From Siphonodentalium dalli (taxonomy: Eukaryota > Mollusca > Scaphopoda > Gadilida > Siphonodentaliidae): a stretch of DNA of 64,000 nt. The position numbers and the translations under genes were made by a program. Below are positions 12,153-21,544 of this stretch, piece after piece. Position 1 is the first letter of the stretch. Each line of letters starts with the position of its first letter. The stretch is taken from the NCBI GenBank assembly GCA_032622095.1, contig CP136061.1, positions 233,120,944-233,184,943 of the forward strand. Reading direction: 5' to 3'. The notes beneath the pieces are model-generated. The model ran no database searches, had not been told where the DNA came from, and worked only from the letters and a program-made list of their open reading frames with translations.

Positions 12153-13945
12153 TCTATTTATTACATTATCCAAAACCTCGACAAAACATACTTAAATCAA
12201 CGAATGGGACGCGAAACTAACATCAACTTCTATAAGGCATGCGATGACGTTTCTCACAACTCTACGTTGTTTGCCCGCGCAAAGAAATAGTCCCAGATAA
12301 ATAAAGACTGTTTGGCGTATTTAATGGCGTATATTTAATGACATAACTTTTCAAAATCTTCATTCATTATAGTTTGTTGAAAATATATTGGAAGCCATAG
12401 TATTTTGAGACGTAGCGTACGGAATGTAAAGAAACCACAAACCGGAAGTCAAAGGTCACCTGGCACTATTTCCTGTTATTAAACGAACGTTTAATATCAC
12501 AATTTATAGAATGGGTTTATTGAATGGAATAAAGGTAGGATCATGTAATAAATAGAGCTCTCTCCCGCTGCCTTCATGCCAGTATTGGATTCGGCAGCGT
12601 CAAACATACATATGCAGCTATATATCACAGTATCCCTATAGGTAACTGAACATCACCAGATGACCATTCTAACTGACAAATGAAAAACTGTTGATATATA
12701 TATTCCTTTCACATACTAAGTTTAGTGTACAAATAATGATCTATTCATGTTTCTATTTTGTCCACACAAAAAAGTCACATTGCATGGATATATACAGGCT
12801 TATGTGAAATAGTGAGAGGTCTCTGTTTGCACCAATATCACTGGTTTGCAACCAGAACAACGAATGCGTTGGACAGTGTGATTTCAGGAAAGTTAAGATT
12901 GTGGGAAGTTTCTGATTAATATTCAGATTAGAAATATAAAATAATGGTGTGTTTCATATATCATGTCTGCATATATTCATTCAAATTTGAGACTGAGTTA
13001 CTATAACAATGAGGTCTTGTGTGGAGTAGTCACTTTGGGACACCGCGCCGACGTGGGGGAGAGATATATAATATAGAATACTAGAGTACATCCTTCTCAA
13101 TCATGTGTTAAATTACTCCTGTCCGCATATCGTGCACATCAAAGATTAACCGCGATTTACTAATAAAGTCAATATTGTTCGTGGTCACTTAATAAATTAT
13201 GCAACAACTGATCCGCCCCGGGGGCAAGATATTTCGCGGCAGATTACAGAAACTTTACCCCAATTCATATTGTTTTAATTATTAAATTCCCATTTGCCCA
13301 AAGGGTGCAAACATCACCTTTACTTCCACCGCTGTTGGTGAGAAATTTATATCGTGTGATTTTATCATGTCTTCGACAGACCAGGGCAGTTCAACTGTTG
13401 GATCCCTTTGATACTCGATACAAGGATGCGTACGTGTTAATGTGACCTTTCACTCTGGGACGGTCAGCAGAGTGAGCATTATTTATTTCCCCACCATAGT
13501 TGCTAAGTTTTCATTTTCATTTATAATTCTATTGCAAAATATTTTGTTTCATTCTGGAAGAAGTTTATGTCCCTGTTTATAGGCTGTTATATGCAGAAAA
13601 TTTACGCAAAAAGTATGAGAAATAACAAAGTTACAATAAGTTGTAGACCCACTCTAAATTTCCCATAGTAAATGCATTCGACTTCAGCCACTAAAATATA
13701 TCGCAAGTAGTTTTTACATACACAAAATGCATTATTCTCGCTCTCCGTAAAATGTCGGGTGTTAGCGATGTTGATCCGCTCTCCCGAAATCCACAATATA
13801 TAAATATAATTGTAATAAAACTGGTTTATTCCATAGAAAATATTATATTTGTTCTGAACTCCACAAGAGTTAACAACTGAAAGTAGTAATGTAATGTGAA
13901 AAATATACTTGATCACAATGTTTACAAGAATACGAAATCATTTGA
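12153..13945. other. Unassigned sequence
   Basis: No repeat beyond the minisatellite scrap near 12554. A minus-strand frame at 13602-13916 is hydrophobic and AT-driven, with no recognisable family. Confidence 0.35.
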
Positions 13946-14435
13946 CTTCGCGAAGTGACCGTGTGTGTTAAATTTAAACAAACTGAGGTTTCTCATAATT
14001 TCGCGCAATTAAACATGAAAGTTATAGATTATAATACATCAGTATGATATCACTCATTCCGATATATAGAGCATCACGTATTGATATGTAGGGTAAAATT
14101 GACGCCGCTGGATCTGGGCGTGACGTCTGCTATAAAACGATATACGGATCTTCGACATAAAACAGCATTATCCCACCGATTTTATTAACTGGTGTACGTC
14201 CATTGAAATTGGACAAGGTTACCGTATATTATACATGAATTTTTTGGAGAAGTTGTATACATCGTACACTGTGCTGATAACGGTGGGGACGTTCTATTCA
14301 TCTCACAATTCAAAGTTTCAATTTCAAACCCATGTTCAGATTATAGGAGTTCAATGGTTAATTTAAAACCGACATGGATGGAAAACGGGATCCGTTTCAC
14401 ACTTGATCTGAGTTGAGGGATATCTCAATGGTCCA

Positions 14436-14799
14436 TTAACCCTTTACCCAACAAACCGGCCAAAACCGGCCAAATAAAGCTTCAACAGCCTAAAATATCT
14501 TCGGTCTGTCTCAATAGAACCATACAAATATGGATATCATTGGAACCGGCTCCTTGACCACATTGTGATAGTTACAGTTATGCCCTGTGCCAATGCATTC
14601 TCTTATATATGCGAGTCGACCATAGGTCGCCTCGCATATATAAGAGAATGCATTGGCCTAAAAAAAATCTTTAACAATTTTATAATTTTTAATGTGTTAA
14701 GCCAATGCATTCTCTTATATATGCGAGGCGACCTATGGTCGACTCGCATATATAAGAGAATGCATTGGCACAGGGCCCTTCTGTTGGGTAAAGGGTTAA
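14436..14799 (+). mobile_element. MITE family A, copy 1 (filled site)
   Basis: TTAA flanks (14436-14439 and 14796-14799) bound a 356-bp element with inverted ends CCCTTTACCCAACA and TGTTGGGTAAAGGG. The left subterminal part has two AAACCGGCC blocks. Two 69-bp near-palindromes (14589-14657 and 14701-14769) are inverses of each other, separated by a 43-bp AT-rich spacer. The paired locus in the second duplication unit has one TTAA at 15615-15618 and no element. The TTAA duplication is therefore shown directly. It is non-coding; piggyBac-like by ends and target. Confidence 0.93.
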
Positions 14800-15418
14800 C
14801 ATCGCGAAATGACCATTTCGATGAGAGATGCTAATTTGTTACGATATACACATGTATAATTAGCTTCATACATGTGTATATATATAGTGGATTCAAACGT
14901 ATAGCATTGTTCGCTTGTTGACAATATACATAAACCTTGTTCTGTTTTATCAAATTTCTGTGGCTATCGTTAAAGTGATGTGAAACACTCCTGTTGGTGA
15001 TCAAATAGAAATGGAGAATATTCTTGCTTCGCGAAGTGACCGTGTGTGTTAAATTTAAACAAACTGAGGTTTCTCATAATTTCGCGCAATTAAACATGAA
15101 AGTTAGATTATAATACATCAGTATGATGTCACTCATTCCGATATATAGAGCATCACGTATTGATATGTAGGGTAAAATTGACGCCGCTGGATCTGGGCGT
15201 AACGTCTGCTATAAAACGATATACGGATCTTCGACATAAAACAGCATTATCCCACCGATTTTATTAACTGGTGTACGTCCATTGAACTTGGACAAGGTTA
15301 CCGTATATTATACATGAATTTTTTGGATAAGTTGTATACATCGTACACTGTGCTGATAACGGTGGGGACGTTCTATTCATCTCACAATTCAAAGTTTCAA
15401 TTTCAAACCCATGTTCAG

Positions 15419-15519
15419 ACCGACATGCAGCTCAACTCGCAATGAAAGAGCTTCCTTTTATTATGACCACGTGACCGATGTGGTTAGGTCGTGGATACCA
15501 TCATCACATTCTCCGCCAG
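15419..15519 (+). repeat. 101-bp segment present in only one duplication unit
   Basis: Unit 2 has 101 bp after ATGTTCAG that unit 1 lacks. CAG borders the segment on both sides. That suggests a microhomology deletion from unit 1, or an insertion with a 3-bp repeat in unit 2. The segment has no inverted ends. Confidence 0.8.
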
Positions 15520-15614
15520 ATTATAGGAGTTCAGTGGTAATTTGAAACCGACATGGATGGAAAACGGGATCCGTTTCACACTTGATCTGAGTTGAGGGAT
15601 ATCTCAATGGTTCA

Positions 15615-15618
15615 TTAA
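15615..15618. other. Empty TTAA site of MITE A
   Basis: TCAATGGTTCATTAACATCG here matches both flanks of MITE A copy 1 joined at one TTAA. It is the unoccupied equivalent of the insertion, or the product of precise excision. Confidence 0.93.
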
Positions 15619-15919
15619 CATCGCGAAATGACCATTTCGATGAGAGATGCTAATTTGTTACGATATACACATGTATAATTAGCTTCATACATGTGTATAA
15701 TATATATAGTGGATTCAAACGAATAGCATTGTTCGCTTGTTGACAATATACATAAACCTTGTTCTGTTTTATCAAATTTCTGTGGCTATCGTTAAAGTGA
15801 TGTGAAACACTGCGGTTGGGTGATCAAATAGAAATGGAGAATATTCTTGCTCAAAATAGTTATTTTTACGAATATTAATTCAAAGTTACAGTACACACAC
15901 CGTCATTCTTATATATTAA

Positions 15920-16213
15920 TTAAATGCAATGACTCTCGATCGACGGCGAACTAATTTGCATTAGTTTATCGCCGATTGTCGCGTCCCGAATCGAGATGTA
16001 AATATTTACAATTAAGCGTATATATAGTTCAGACGATGATATCTCTGGAGTGGTATAGTCGATTTCTTTGAGATTTTCCGTGATGCTAGTAGAATTCCCA
16101 TAGTTGGCATAGCGCCTGAGTACTAACAAATCAGTTACTAACACCCGAGTAATGCAAGTCCATAATACGTCTTTAATTATCCCACTGATGGAACCATGCA
16201 TGGATACATGCAC
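15920..16213 (-). CDS. Unrecognised 97-codon ORF, possible terminal exon
   Basis: An open frame on the minus strand ending in TAA at about 15920. It contains KDVLWTC, VLVTDLLVLRRYANYG, ENLKEIDYTTPE and RLIVNIYISIRDATIGDK. A diverged copy at 7589-7839 keeps the same frame over most of its length but is broken, so this may be the functional member or just the less decayed repeat. The putative start is ATG in a stretch preceded by a pyrimidine-containing TTTTCAAG, so a splice acceptor is possible. Another minus-strand ORF lies upstream at 16324-16596. No domain is recognised. It could be part of an undescribed transposon. Confidence 0.3.
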   Translation of the reverse strand: MHVSMHGSISGIIKDVLWTCITRVLVTDLLVLRRYANYGNSTSITENLKEIDYTTPEISSSELYIRLIVNIYISIRDATIGDKLMQISSPSIESHCI

Positions 16214-16323
16214 CTTGAAAATCTAACTGGCACGAGTTATGTCTCAGCAAGTGAATTTATCATCGTATAGTGGGTGGTGATATGGCTAATGTACGGACAC
16301 GAAGGGCGTTTGAGAGTCTGATT

Positions 16324-16596
16324 CTATAGAGGGCTAATTTTCTCCAGACATTCACTAATATCCCACGAGCTGAGTATATCGTTCAATGTCCAATAAAGTG
16401 GACGAGTCTTGGCGTTTCCTAAACTGTGGAGATATATTTTATCGAGATTGCATAACACTGGCGCCGTGTCGGCATCAATTCCACTAAAAGCTTCCCCGCT
16501 AGCACCATATATATAGGTGTAATCAGTGTCGTTACCATGGTGAACGGTGCCTGTCTCCTTATAACACACCACCCTCCCATGGTTGGCCGAAGCCAC
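16324..16596 (-). CDS. Unrecognised 90-codon ORF
   Basis: The frame stays open to a TGA near 16640 upstream of the listed start. The peptide has a balanced composition (NHGRVVCYKETGTVHH, YIYGASGEAFSGIDADTAP, LYWTLNDILSSWDISECLEK), unlike the AT-driven chance frames around it. It lies 110 bp upstream of the 15920-16213 ORF on the same strand, which could make the two exons of one gene, but I see no convincing donor. I recognise no family. It could be coding by chance. Confidence 0.25.
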   Translation of the reverse strand: MASANHGRVVCYKETGTVHHGNDTDYTYIYGASGEAFSGIDADTAPVLCNLDKIYLHSLGNAKTRPLYWTLNDILSSWDISECLEKISPL

Positions 16597-16718
16597 ACCC
16601 TGGATAACACTGTTTACAGGACGTGTTCCGAAACTTCATTGGGATGCCTCTCTATATATGAACACTGTACACTCTATCATCTACCCTTCACATTCATAAT
16701 AATACTTTATACGACTTA

Positions 16719-16928
16719 TCACTGAGTCGCGACCATATTGGATCCATCCAGCCCCGTTCCGTTTTTCAGTGCTGCAGATCAATGTTCTGGAGTAGCATTT
16801 CATATATGGAGCTTTTGAATATTCATGAATTCCATATATGGAATGCTATATTCCTGAACTTTGATATGTAGCACTATAACGGAACGGGACTGGATGGATG
16901 GATATCCAATATGGCCGCGACTCAGTGA
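16719..16928. mobile_element. 210-bp full-length palindromic foldback element
   Basis: The outer arms TCACTGAGTCGCGACCATAT and ATATGGCCGCGACTCAGTGA pair. The pairing continues through GGATCCATCCAG / CTGGATGGATGGATATCC and GCCCCGTTCCGTT / AACGGAACGGG. It reaches a centre near TGAATATTCATGAATTCCAT, where CATATATGGA faces TCCATATATG. Nearly the whole length self-pairs. It ends 33 bp before the inverted repeat of the 3-kb element, so the two may be neighbours by chance or nested insertions. Confidence 0.85.
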
Positions 16929-17230
16929 CAGTCAAAAACAATATACCCGAAAGCACATATCCACACCGGTCACCCGCGTATCACCAACACGGTGGAGTAC
17001 CTATTGGCACGGATATCCGGTCGTCTGTTCAATGTTTTGGAGTCAACAAAATGTGAGTTTATTTTTTTATATGCATTTTATTTATAATTGTTTCCGGTTT
17101 AATATTACGAAAATAAATCCATTCCAATATTCCTGTGTGTTGATAATCTGATATGTTTGCTTTCTTTGAATAATCTCGTTGTATTCAGTGATAACTACAG
17201 CGAAAATGGAAATAACAGTATTAATCGCTT

Positions 17231-17485
17231 TTGTTTACTAATAACAACTGGCGCCGAACGGATCAAAGTGGCCATAATATATTATATGATGTGTACCCCA
17301 CAAACCATGGTGTTAGCAGTTTCACCTGGTGCATAATTCTCATGAAACAGTCTCTTGAAAAAACGTTGATTGAAAAACATCTGTACCAACAACTCGGTGA
17401 CAAGAACCGTTGTTGCGGTGAGAAATACGTTTTGAGTACCAACCGACTCGGTGTTAAAGTTTCCCAAAATTGGAATGTTTCTTGA
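17231..17485 (+). CDS. Unrecognised 84-codon ORF inside the 3-kb element
   Basis: A plus-strand frame with stretches NNWRRTDQSGHNILYDVYP and EKHLYQQLGDKNRCCGEKYV. The opposite strand is also open (17282-17467), so the reading may be chance. TGGCGCCGAACGG at 17249-17261 lies within it. No domain is recognised and no catalytic acidic motif is evident. Confidence 0.2.
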   Translation: MFTNNNWRRTDQSGHNILYDVYPTNHGVSSFTWCIILMKQSLEKTLIEKHLYQQLGDKNRCCGEKYVLSTNRLGVKVSQNWNVS

Positions 17486-17989
17486 ATTTAGGACACGTCG
17501 GACAGATTATAACTCTGGAATATAGCATGCCATTAAACGGTATATGTAATTAAATGGAACTGATGGGTTTTCAACCGATTTTCCCCGTCTGGCCGTTTTT
17601 TAAAAACATTTATTAGTTCCAGGATTATATTTTATGTAACTTAACGTTATGTTTCCATTTTGATTCACAGAAATGAGATGGCAGATCATGTCCAGAGACC
17701 GTTCTGATGTCAGCTTTTGCCGACTCTTTTTAACATCTTCGAGTGGCAGTCGAACACGCCATCAAATAACATCAGCATGAAGAACTATAGAGTACGTAAA
17801 ATTTACATTAGATCACACAACAGGACACAACGGATGCCAGCGTATACCACATCATGGAGTATGACCATCTGCAATTTAACAAAGTAATAGTGACATATTT
17901 GTGTCCGTGGACGACAGGATAACGCTGCGCGAATACCATCTATATATAGCTACATTTAAGAAATGAAAAATATCCGTATCTAATGATCA

Positions 17990-18110
17990 TAGCTATACCA
18001 CCACCAATACCGAAGACGACTCAGCAATACCATCAACACCACATTGATCAACAATAATGGTGATAACCAACAAGGCACCACCACCGCCACCTATACAACA
18101 ACAATACCAG
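17990..18110. repeat. ACC/CAA-rich low-complexity stretch
   Basis: Imperfect ACC, CAA and CCG triplets (ACCACCACCAATACCGAAG and CACCACCACCGCCACCTATA). A short minus-strand frame reads Gly-rich through it. Treated as simple sequence. Confidence 0.6.
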
Positions 18111-18449
18111 AGCCTCAGGATTCCAGAAATTATCAGCTCGGATCCAGCATGTGTTATCAGATCAACCACTGCATCGAGTTGGAGCTTGTACATGTAACAC
18201 AAACTGTCAATCTTTGAGTTTAATTTTCAACGTTACACCCATATGGTTGACCATTTAAATAATTGACATTTCAGTCCACAATATATCTGACACAAATCGA
18301 CTAATCTACAATCGTATTGCCAAGTAAAGTGGCATGCATGACATTTCCAACTATTGGCCATATTGACAAACTTTGGCGGAGTAGACACTCAAATCCCTTA
18401 ACCAATGTTCCATAATAAACAGTTATCAATTAATCTTTTACCCATAATG

Positions 18450-18905
18450 ATAACCCACTTCTCCCCGTTAACGCTCCATAAATGAGCGTGTCGACATGGG
18501 GTAGTTTTGGTAAATTCTTTCAACAATCGGAATTTTTATTCATGACACAACGTTATAGTTGGAAACGTAATGTACACTAAGTATATAATAGATTCAAATT
18601 GTTTCCATTGTTTGATTTTCCAAACAGTAATTAAGGGGGGTATGTTGTTTTCAGAAGAACGAAAGCATATTTATTTTATAAATTTTGTCTGAAATGGCCA
18701 TCAGTTGAACATATTACAACCTTAGTTTGGAAAATGTCCAACAGTTGCATGATGAGTTTGAAATGCCAGTTGGAAATTTCCAATCAATGTTGATGCAATG
18801 CATGGTATGTCAACTCTATGGATTTGGTCTGGCTGTTTGTGGATGGGTGCAGTTGGAAATTTCAAAGTGGAAACTCCCCCCAACTGGGATCTGACAGCCA
18901 CGTCC
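18450..18905 (+). repeat. Dispersed repeat N, copy 2 (nested)
   Basis: Shares TTTGATTTTCCAAACA, CTGAAATGGCCATCAGTTG, GTTGGAAATTTCCAA and the end CCCCCCAACTGGGATCTGAC, AGCCACGTCC with the other N copies. It lies inside the 3-kb inverted-repeat element, so it inserted later than that element unless it is an original part of it. Boundaries are approximate. Confidence 0.6.
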
Positions 18906-18981
18906 TCTGACCCATAAGTGTGTTAATAGTATGCAAACAATACCCAGGTGTTTACAACAAACGAAATTTGAAGACATTGCT

Positions 18982-19373
18982 TTATTGTGAACACTTAATT
19001 CGTTGTCTTCTGTCTGTGGTTTGTATGTGGCCAGTGTTGTACTTGTAAACCATGCCACATTCACAACTGAATGTGGTCCCACTGTGTACGGCAATTCTGT
19101 GAACTTTTAAACTGTTTGCGTCAGAGTAACACAGCGTACATTCTGAGGATGAGCAGCCAGAGTTTCCACCGCATGCTTTTGCATGACGTTGCGGGTACTC
19201 TTTAGCGGTAAACGTGTTCCCGCGCGACTTACTTTTATATGAACATGGAGCCAGTTTGTATATTCACATGTGTCTGGAACGCCGTATTCTTGTAAAATGA
19301 TTTTGTTCTTAGTGACAAACCCCTGAGATTGTATTTCGTAGTCCCCAGACAAATGCGGACATTCTGTCACCAT
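18982..19373 (-). pseudogene. Degenerate Cys/His-rich (zinc-finger-like) coding remnant
   Basis: On the minus strand an ATG at 19373 opens a frame (MVTECPHLSGDYEIQS...GVPDTCEYT). About 110 bases on, the protein-like reading passes to another frame, open from 19263 to a TAA at 18982. That frame gives PCSYKSKSRGNTF, EYPQRHAKAC, ECTLCYSDANSLKVHRIAVH and FSCECGMVYKYNTGH. The pairs C-x2-C...H-x4-H, C-x-C...H and H-x3-C look like degenerate zinc fingers. The apparent frame change near 19264 means a frameshift or an intron; AAAGTAAGT there could be a donor. It lies inside the 3-kb inverted-repeat element, so it may derive from that element's own protein. The family is not identified. Confidence 0.4.
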
Positions 19374-19992
19374 TTATTAATTAATATCTTCTTCTTCTTG
19401 TTGTTTTTGTTGAAATGTTACCCGGAAAGAGAAACAAAACGACTTTTAAATCAGGAAAACACTTTGGACGTTTGCAAAATATCCACACCAGTGGGTACTT
19501 CAACCGCGACAATAGGTACTTTCACAAGAAATTACACCAATTTGTTGATACTCATAAAATTATCGACAACAATTATCTAAATCCATAATTTGGCGTTTTT
19601 GTATTATTCTATCACACGACAAGGACTTGTTCCTGTCAAAAGTAATACACATCTTTCCGAATAGCTTCAGGATGACATGGACAATTCAACACGGTTGTGA
19701 TTATATCAATATTTCTTCAGAATTATTTCCTCAGACTGTAAATATTTCGAAATAATCGTTTCAAATCATTAGAAAAGTCACGATTTAAATGGGTCAGAGA
19801 ATTTCTATCAACGAGTGATAATCCATCTATATAATATGTGGTTAACTGTTCTTCTGGGATATCGATTTGCAGTCATTTTAGCGATGTTAACATACGTATA
19901 TCTTCCCCCATCGCACGGGATAGGCTTGACCGGATCCTCGATCGGCGGTACGATCACCGTGTTGGTGATACGCGGGTGACCGGTGTGATATC

Positions 19993-20196
19993 ATTCGTGT
20001 GACCTGGGCTATATATAATATAGGCATATAATATAATATAAAACAAATCCGTGCTGGTGGGCTAACACAATTTGAATTATGATTCGCGGGATCTCACAAC
20101 AAGGTCATTAAATTAATTGGACCGCCGGGCGTGTTCATATATAGGCGTAGAGGGAGACAGCTATCCCTGTTATAATAGTCCCAGGTATGACACGGA
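19993..20196. other. Unassigned flank of the 3-kb element
   Basis: AT-rich start (TATATAATATAGG) followed by mixed sequence. Nothing supported. Confidence 0.3.
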
Positions 20197-20272
20197 CCTC
20201 GCTCTTCAGTGCTTCCACAACACCAGCATCCACCAGTCATGCAGGGATTGTGGAAGCACTAAAGGGCGAGGG
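20197..20272. repeat. Hairpin with 23-bp arms
   Basis: CCTCGCTCTTCAGTGCTTCC (from 20197) is inverted as GGAAGCACTAAAGGGCGAGG (ending 20271). One or two mismatches, a loop of about 30 bp, and ACAA/TTGT extending the stem inward. It could be the end of a short foldback element. Confidence 0.75.
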
Positions 20273-20686
20273 GGCACAACTTTCAAAATGAAACTTTCCC
20301 TATGTAAATTATGCATTTGTACAGGCACCATACCAGCTACGGGCAATGGGGTAGAACCCTTCCATGCCACCTGTGCCACCGCCCCTGCATGCCATCCGTG
20401 TTTATGCGTTGATAATCGATAACGCTCTGCATTATCTATACTTATAACCGCTTTTGTGAAAAGAAAGCATCGACGCTCTTTATCGTATACAACCACCGGA
20501 TTTGTATTTGCTTGGCAAAAAGTCAAAACGTGTTGAAACTTCCTCTTTTTAAAGTCGCTACATGACTTTCAAAACTTCATATACATGTACTATATAATGG
20601 TCTTGTTGGTATACGGCCTGATTATTTTTCTGGTCTAAAACACGTACCAATGGTAGTCTTATGGACCAAGGCGTCTTTGAGTCCGA
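20273..20686. other. Unassigned; both strands open over 20117-20526
   Basis: The plus strand reads a Cys-rich tail (LCKLCICTGT...CATAPACHPCLC). The minus strand reads a 106-codon frame (20206-20526). Open frames on both strands make either hard to credit. One near-copy of the ATAAAGAGCGTT motif lies inverted at 20472-20483. Confidence 0.25.
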
Positions 20687-20909
20687 CCCTTTCATGACGG
20701 GAGCTGCGCTGGTGCACCATTAAAGACCCTATGCCAGTGCATTCTCTTATATATGCGAGTCTCCCATATGGAGCCTCGCATATGTAGGGAAAATGCACTG
20801 GCTTGCAAGGTCAATGTAAATATTGTTAGATCAATGCCATATCTTAAGAGAATGTATTGGCACAGGGTTTTCGCAAATTTTCAAGAAGCTCCAGCCATGG
20901 AAGTGTTAA
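20687..20909 (+). mobile_element. MITE family B, copy 2 (one hairpin decayed)
   Basis: The left end is CCCTTTCATGACGGGAG with the preceding TTAA mutated to CCGA. The right end is CCAGCCATGGAAGTG then TTAA (20906-20909). The first hairpin (about 20732-20802) is intact in outline; the second is reduced to ATCTTAAGAGAATG and ATTGGC. The sequence beyond the right end has a higher GC content. Confidence 0.8.
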
Positions 20910-21150
20910 CCTTCACACGCTGTTCATACTCGAATGTCATTAGCGTCGGCTCCAGATCCGGCGGTGTGACCAGGATGAAGTCATCCCTGGACTGGACTAG
21001 AAATGAGAGAAGCGGATGTATGGAATTCGCCAGGAAAACGAAACGAGACGAGAAAGTGCAATCCAGCGGCAACGCTGAATCGTTCGCATTCTCAACAAAC
21101 CATGCAAGGCCAAGGCAAAGCCCCAAGACCAACGTCAAGACATGAGCCTT
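20910..21150 (-). other. Possible coding frame next to a MITE, unrecognised
   Basis: A minus-strand frame runs open from about 21150 to the MITE border and on to 20881. It reads LTLVLGLCLGLAWFVEN at its start, resembling a signal peptide, then FLVQSRDDFILVTPPDLEP. There is no ATG before the hydrophobic stretch, and the plus strand is open over the same bases. Its GC content is visibly higher than its surroundings, which favours either an exon or an unrelated insertion. If it is an exon, MITE B copy 2 inserted at its edge. Confidence 0.2.
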
Positions 21151-21349
21151 TCACCCAACCCGCGACTGACATGCAAGAACAAAGATAATCAGGACAGGGT
21201 GCAAGGGCAAGCTCTGCTGGCCACCGACCGTCCTTGTGTCCCCTTCCGGACGGGCATGCAACACAAATCCTTCTCTTCTCATATCACTGATCTTGTTATC
21301 GATGGTCGATGTGTGATGCTCACATTATATATACTGGGCAACATATCAT

Positions 21350-21428
21350 CGCGAAAATAGGTTCATAATCGACCTATACTATTCGCATATAGGTTCATAT
21401 TGGATCATTTAATTCTGAAATAAACACT
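21350..21428 (+). repeat. Dispersed repeat, inverted copy at 25935-26022
   Basis: GAAAATAGGTTCATAATCGA, CGCATATAGGTTCATATTGG and AATTCTGAAATAAAC are matched inverted at 25935-26022. The TATAGGTTCATATT core occurs twice in each. No class assigned. Confidence 0.6.
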
Positions 21429-21544
21429 TCGTGGACTTATATCTGTTATTCGGTTTTATGGCGCGGGTCACTGATATTTAAAGACCGTATACATATGGTA
21501 TATATACATGTAAGTCATGAGATGGTTTATTCGTGTTATTTTCT

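Larger units (their letters stand above)
13946..15848 (+). repeat. Tandem segmental duplication (two units)
   Basis: Unit 1 (13946-15026) and unit 2 (15027-15848) both start CTTCGCGAAGTGACC and end GGAGAATATTCTTGCT, and are nearly identical between. Unit 1 carries an extra 360 bp (MITE A copy 1 plus one TTAA). Unit 2 carries an extra 101 bp (15419-15519). Homology at 7.9 kb matches sequence running across the right end of unit 2, so that end is ancestral and the unit 1/unit 2 junction near 15027 is the new join. The low divergence points to a recent event. Confidence 0.95.
16962..19987. mobile_element. 3.0-kb DNA transposon-like element with 33-bp terminal inverted repeats
   Basis: Positions 16962-16994 and 19955-19987 are perfect inverted copies starting CACACCGGTCACCCGCG. 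ATATC flanks both sides (16957-16961 and 19988-19992), a candidate 5-bp target duplication. Ends starting CAC with 5-bp duplications are known for Transib and ProtoRAG-type elements, but the rest of the end does not match their usual heptamer, so the superfamily is open. Inside are a Cys/His-rich minus-strand coding remnant (18982-19373) and an inserted copy of repeat N (18450-18905). No intact transposase is visible. Confidence 0.7.

Noticed and set aside
17249-17261. TGGCGCCGAACGG as an LTR-retrotransposon primer binding site
   Set aside because: It resembles a tRNA-Lys-type site, but I found no flanking LTR pair or gag/pol frame.
16962-19987. Firm assignment of the 3-kb element to Transib/ProtoRAG
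   Set aside because: Only the CAC start and 5-bp flanks agree. The heptamer and a transposase are missing.
20117-20526. Cys-rich plus-strand ORF as a secreted peptide
   Set aside because: There is no ATG with a signal sequence, the minus strand is equally open, and a hairpin covers part of it.
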